Source of the DNA: Bacidia rubella
Lineage: Eukaryota; Ascomycota; Lecanoromycetes; Lecanorales; Ramalinaceae
Direction of reading: 5' to 3'
Assembly: GCA_032158265.1 (NCBI GenBank)
Contig: JAVTIF010000003.1
Span: 744,001 to 808,000, forward strand
DNA: 64,000 nt
Below are positions 63,201 through 64,000 of this stretch, one piece after another. The position numbers and the translations under genes are program-made. A model generated the notes under the pieces. It was not told the origin of the DNA. It saw only the letters and a program-made list of their open reading frames with translations, and ran no database searches. Position 1 is the first letter of the stretch. Each line of letters starts with the position of its first letter.

Positions 63201-64000
63201 CATTTTCAGCAAGCTTATTGGCTTGTTTCTTGAGTTTGCCGTCCTTCTTGGGTAGTTTGGCAGGCTTTTTGATATCAGGTTCCAATGCAGGCTGGGAAGC
63301 TTTTGGTTGCGAAGCGTCTAGCCTCGGCGCAGGCTTCTTGCTCGGGAGCTTTTTGGGAGCGTTCTTTTTTTGCGGAGCGGCCTTCTCAGGCGCCTTTCCG
63401 CTGTCATTCTGTCCGGGAGTACTCTTGGATTGCTTCCCAAAAGCGGGCAACTTGGCTTTGGGAAGTAGCTTGCTACAGGAAGCTTGCTCTGGCTTTGACC
63501 CTTCCTCAGATACGTCAGGAAGCTTGTTGGCCTCATTAGTCGACTTTGATGGCCGCCTTTCCACTTCGTCTTGGAAAGATACCCGTCGCCCAGAGGGTGT
63601 GGATTTGAGTGATGGCCTGGACTTGTCGACCTGTGAGCTCTTCTGGGATGATGGCTTCGGTCTTTGGGGTTGGGGTTCTTGCACTTCTGAAGGAGCTCGA
63701 CTTGGTCCTGATGGTTTCTTAGGTGACTGTTTGGTGGTATCCGGTGTGTCTGACTTGGCAGCAGACGGCGCCCTAGGCGCTGGAACGGAGGCTGCCGGCG
63801 ATTTCTTGGATTTTTCGATTTCCTTTTTACCCGATGGGTCACCTGCATTTGATGCCAGCCTTTCAGAGGTGAATGGCCTTTTCTGGGGTGAATTGCTTTG
63901 TGTTCCAGATGGGGTTCTACTGAGCTCGGAGGGCCTTCTCGGAGGCCTAGGCGGAAGCTTTGGAGGAGCGTCCCTTGAGCCTACGCTTGATGCATCCGAT
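60229..64000 (-). CDS. DUF726 alpha/beta-hydrolase protein (Mil1/TMCO4 type), 5' end outside window
   Basis: An open frame from 63999 to the stop at 60229 gives 1256 residues, with no start in view: the gene continues past the right edge. The first 330 visible residues are Lys/Pro/Ser-rich and disordered. The hydrolase part follows: a hydrophobic helical region with Gly/Ala-rich membrane-like segments (AAVIGYTGGLAAPMIAAGVGS, AAAGYLGSVASSATVVGG), then VVVAISGWLLEKEEIVTPW, the nucleophile elbow LIGYSMGARVIW (GxSxG) and LMGTPATSDTNSW, VNVYSENDYLL, LRYRYLVGSILQKI. These are hallmarks of the DUF726 family. The yeast member Mil1 is linked to AP-1 clathrin traffic. The C-terminal 400 residues are charged, repetitive Glu/Lys-rich and far longer than in typical members. 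Confidence 0.92.
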   Translation of the reverse strand, partial: SDASSVGSRDAPPKLPPRPPRRPSELSRTPSGTQSNSPQKRPFTSERLASNAGDPSGKKEIEKSKKSPAASVPAPRAPSAAKSDTPDTTKQSPKKPSGPSRAPSEVQEPQPQRPKPSSQKSSQVDKSRPSLKSTPSGRRVSFQDEVERRPSKSTNEANKLPDVSEEGSKPEQASCSKLLPKAKLPAFGKQSKSTPGQNDSGKAPEKAAPQKKNAPKKLPSKKPAPRLDASQPKASQPALEPDIKKPAKLPKKDGKLKKQANKLAENDRDLKSILSESQCGDVTLLIADITAQMRSDIESHFDARKGLKLIKDDGGEDILDKDLDFDPGTVDVNAYEKERKLQDQLEKEISKPETKKLKDSDLDWFDQWREVVILRVGEAVNSKKAASDQKKKSAPKQTNTTRQGQRIQKVDAGAKTASNAGPKLEDIFPRVKTPLTKLPMKTRILVLHSILLLLLSLERYNAASRVLLLYLTSSLKVGLNSLREDEEKVAQGLLNAAKQMTADDEASKRLSESENATRKWKVRLATAAGAAVIGYTGGLAAPMIAAGVGSLMGELGLGATAAAGYLGSVASSATVVGGLFGAYGGRMTGQAMENISAGVHDFAFLPIHGERTEHQGESLDAATTTRRLRVVVAISGWLLEKEEIVTPWKVLKPSAEVFALRFELETLLNLGQSFDTMLQSAVYGYAQSAVVKRTVFAELVGGMTWPMALTKVARVVDNPFNLAKTRADKAGQVLADALVNRVQGERPVTLIGYSMGARVIWSCLTSLAKRNAFGLVESAVLMGTPATSDTNSWRLMRSAVSGRLVNVYSENDYLLAFLYRASSLHYGVAGLVPVSGLAGIENVDVTETVSGHLRYRYLVGSILQKIRFEDIDKDEVAKEGKAFEAILAEEEKRTYYQQAGELYDNYKGKKPQPRKKQQKKSDMNVSDADAEKQASAMEKTVDEKTQSSLMQWAAEQLFLAAPSADRAKYNETKAGGFKSEAQRKSYYQWAKEATHLSRSGGAKGEKKAKEKKAQAETQAKEASEQQEQKSSEETQGGQVKSGSKEGEQEATPKKPGYLSTAAGYIPSGYVPSLRSAPTKEDSTELKKNISNDVSAESTTEEAKGYTSYLPSFGGTKSPKGKGKDKADDSTTEEKPEEVGAEEAQHAALNHHASQSSNAEEPAQEQYITSDTEGGAATDGEDPFVDHPKQEKAASSEEPPHVDEETEAKEEPKGEDTEDTKMEAKPEGTKAEDTAEDTPKAKESKPANDIEKAEEGS

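Noticed and set aside
1..64000. tRNA, rRNA, transposon, CRISPR or attachment sites
   Set aside because: No cloverleaf-like box A/box B pairs, no transposase or reverse-transcriptase motifs, no regular direct repeats were seen by eye.

Overview
The window is nuclear DNA from a filamentous ascomycete (Pezizomycotina); a Dothideomycetes-like origin is my best guess. The protein-coding genes have introns that are mostly 47-65 bp with GT(A/G)NGN donors and CTNAC-like branch sites. The gene set includes COP9 subunit 4, Atp4, Noc4, Jac1, Yos9, Nsa2, Pmp4 and a PHO89-type transporter, together with fungal-only families (CYSTM, questin-oxidase-like, APH-like kinase, DUF7896-type zinc finger). I saw no tRNA, rRNA, transposon or CRISPR array. 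Most genes had to be assembled by splicing; exon coordinates are in the evidence fields.

Layout. 1-8 kb: two zinc-finger regulators flank a small three-exon CYSTM membrane protein. 8-20 kb: gene-poor, holding a disordered Arg/Ser-rich protein with a CxxC zinc knuckle, a short phosphoinositide phospholipase C, and a 74-residue zinc-ribbon protein. 19.7-29.6 kb: a repeat-motif protein, a 977-residue Trp/Gly/Asn-rich protein, peroxisomal Pmp4, and a third C2H2 regulator. 29.6-33.9 kb: a long non-coding stretch, a gene whose reading frame switches repeatedly (31.7-32.7 kb), and a small secreted protein.

34-46 kb is the dense housekeeping core: an Ipa1/UBE3D-like protein with HECT_2-like features and a questin-oxidase-like gene (divergent), CSN4, ATP4 and NOC4 (divergent), JAC1 and YOS9 (divergent), and NSA2. 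These serve protein turnover, mitochondrial ATP synthesis, Fe-S assembly, ER quality control and ribosome assembly.

46-64 kb returns to accessory content: an APH-like kinase, a Cys/His-rich 91-residue protein, a secreted effector-like protein, an arrestin-like gene with an in-frame stop codon, a phosphate transporter, a 1140-residue secreted repeat protein, a small hypothetical protein, and a DUF726 (Mil1/TMCO4-type) alpha/beta hydrolase that runs off the right edge.

The points most worth follow-up are the GW/WG-rich protein (possible Argonaute-binding platform), the arrestin-like gene broken by a single TAA, the frame-switching locus at 31.7-32.7 kb, the secreted repeat protein, and NSA2 with its start codon alone on a 3-nt exon. 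I do not see convincing evidence for a wholly new multi-gene system.
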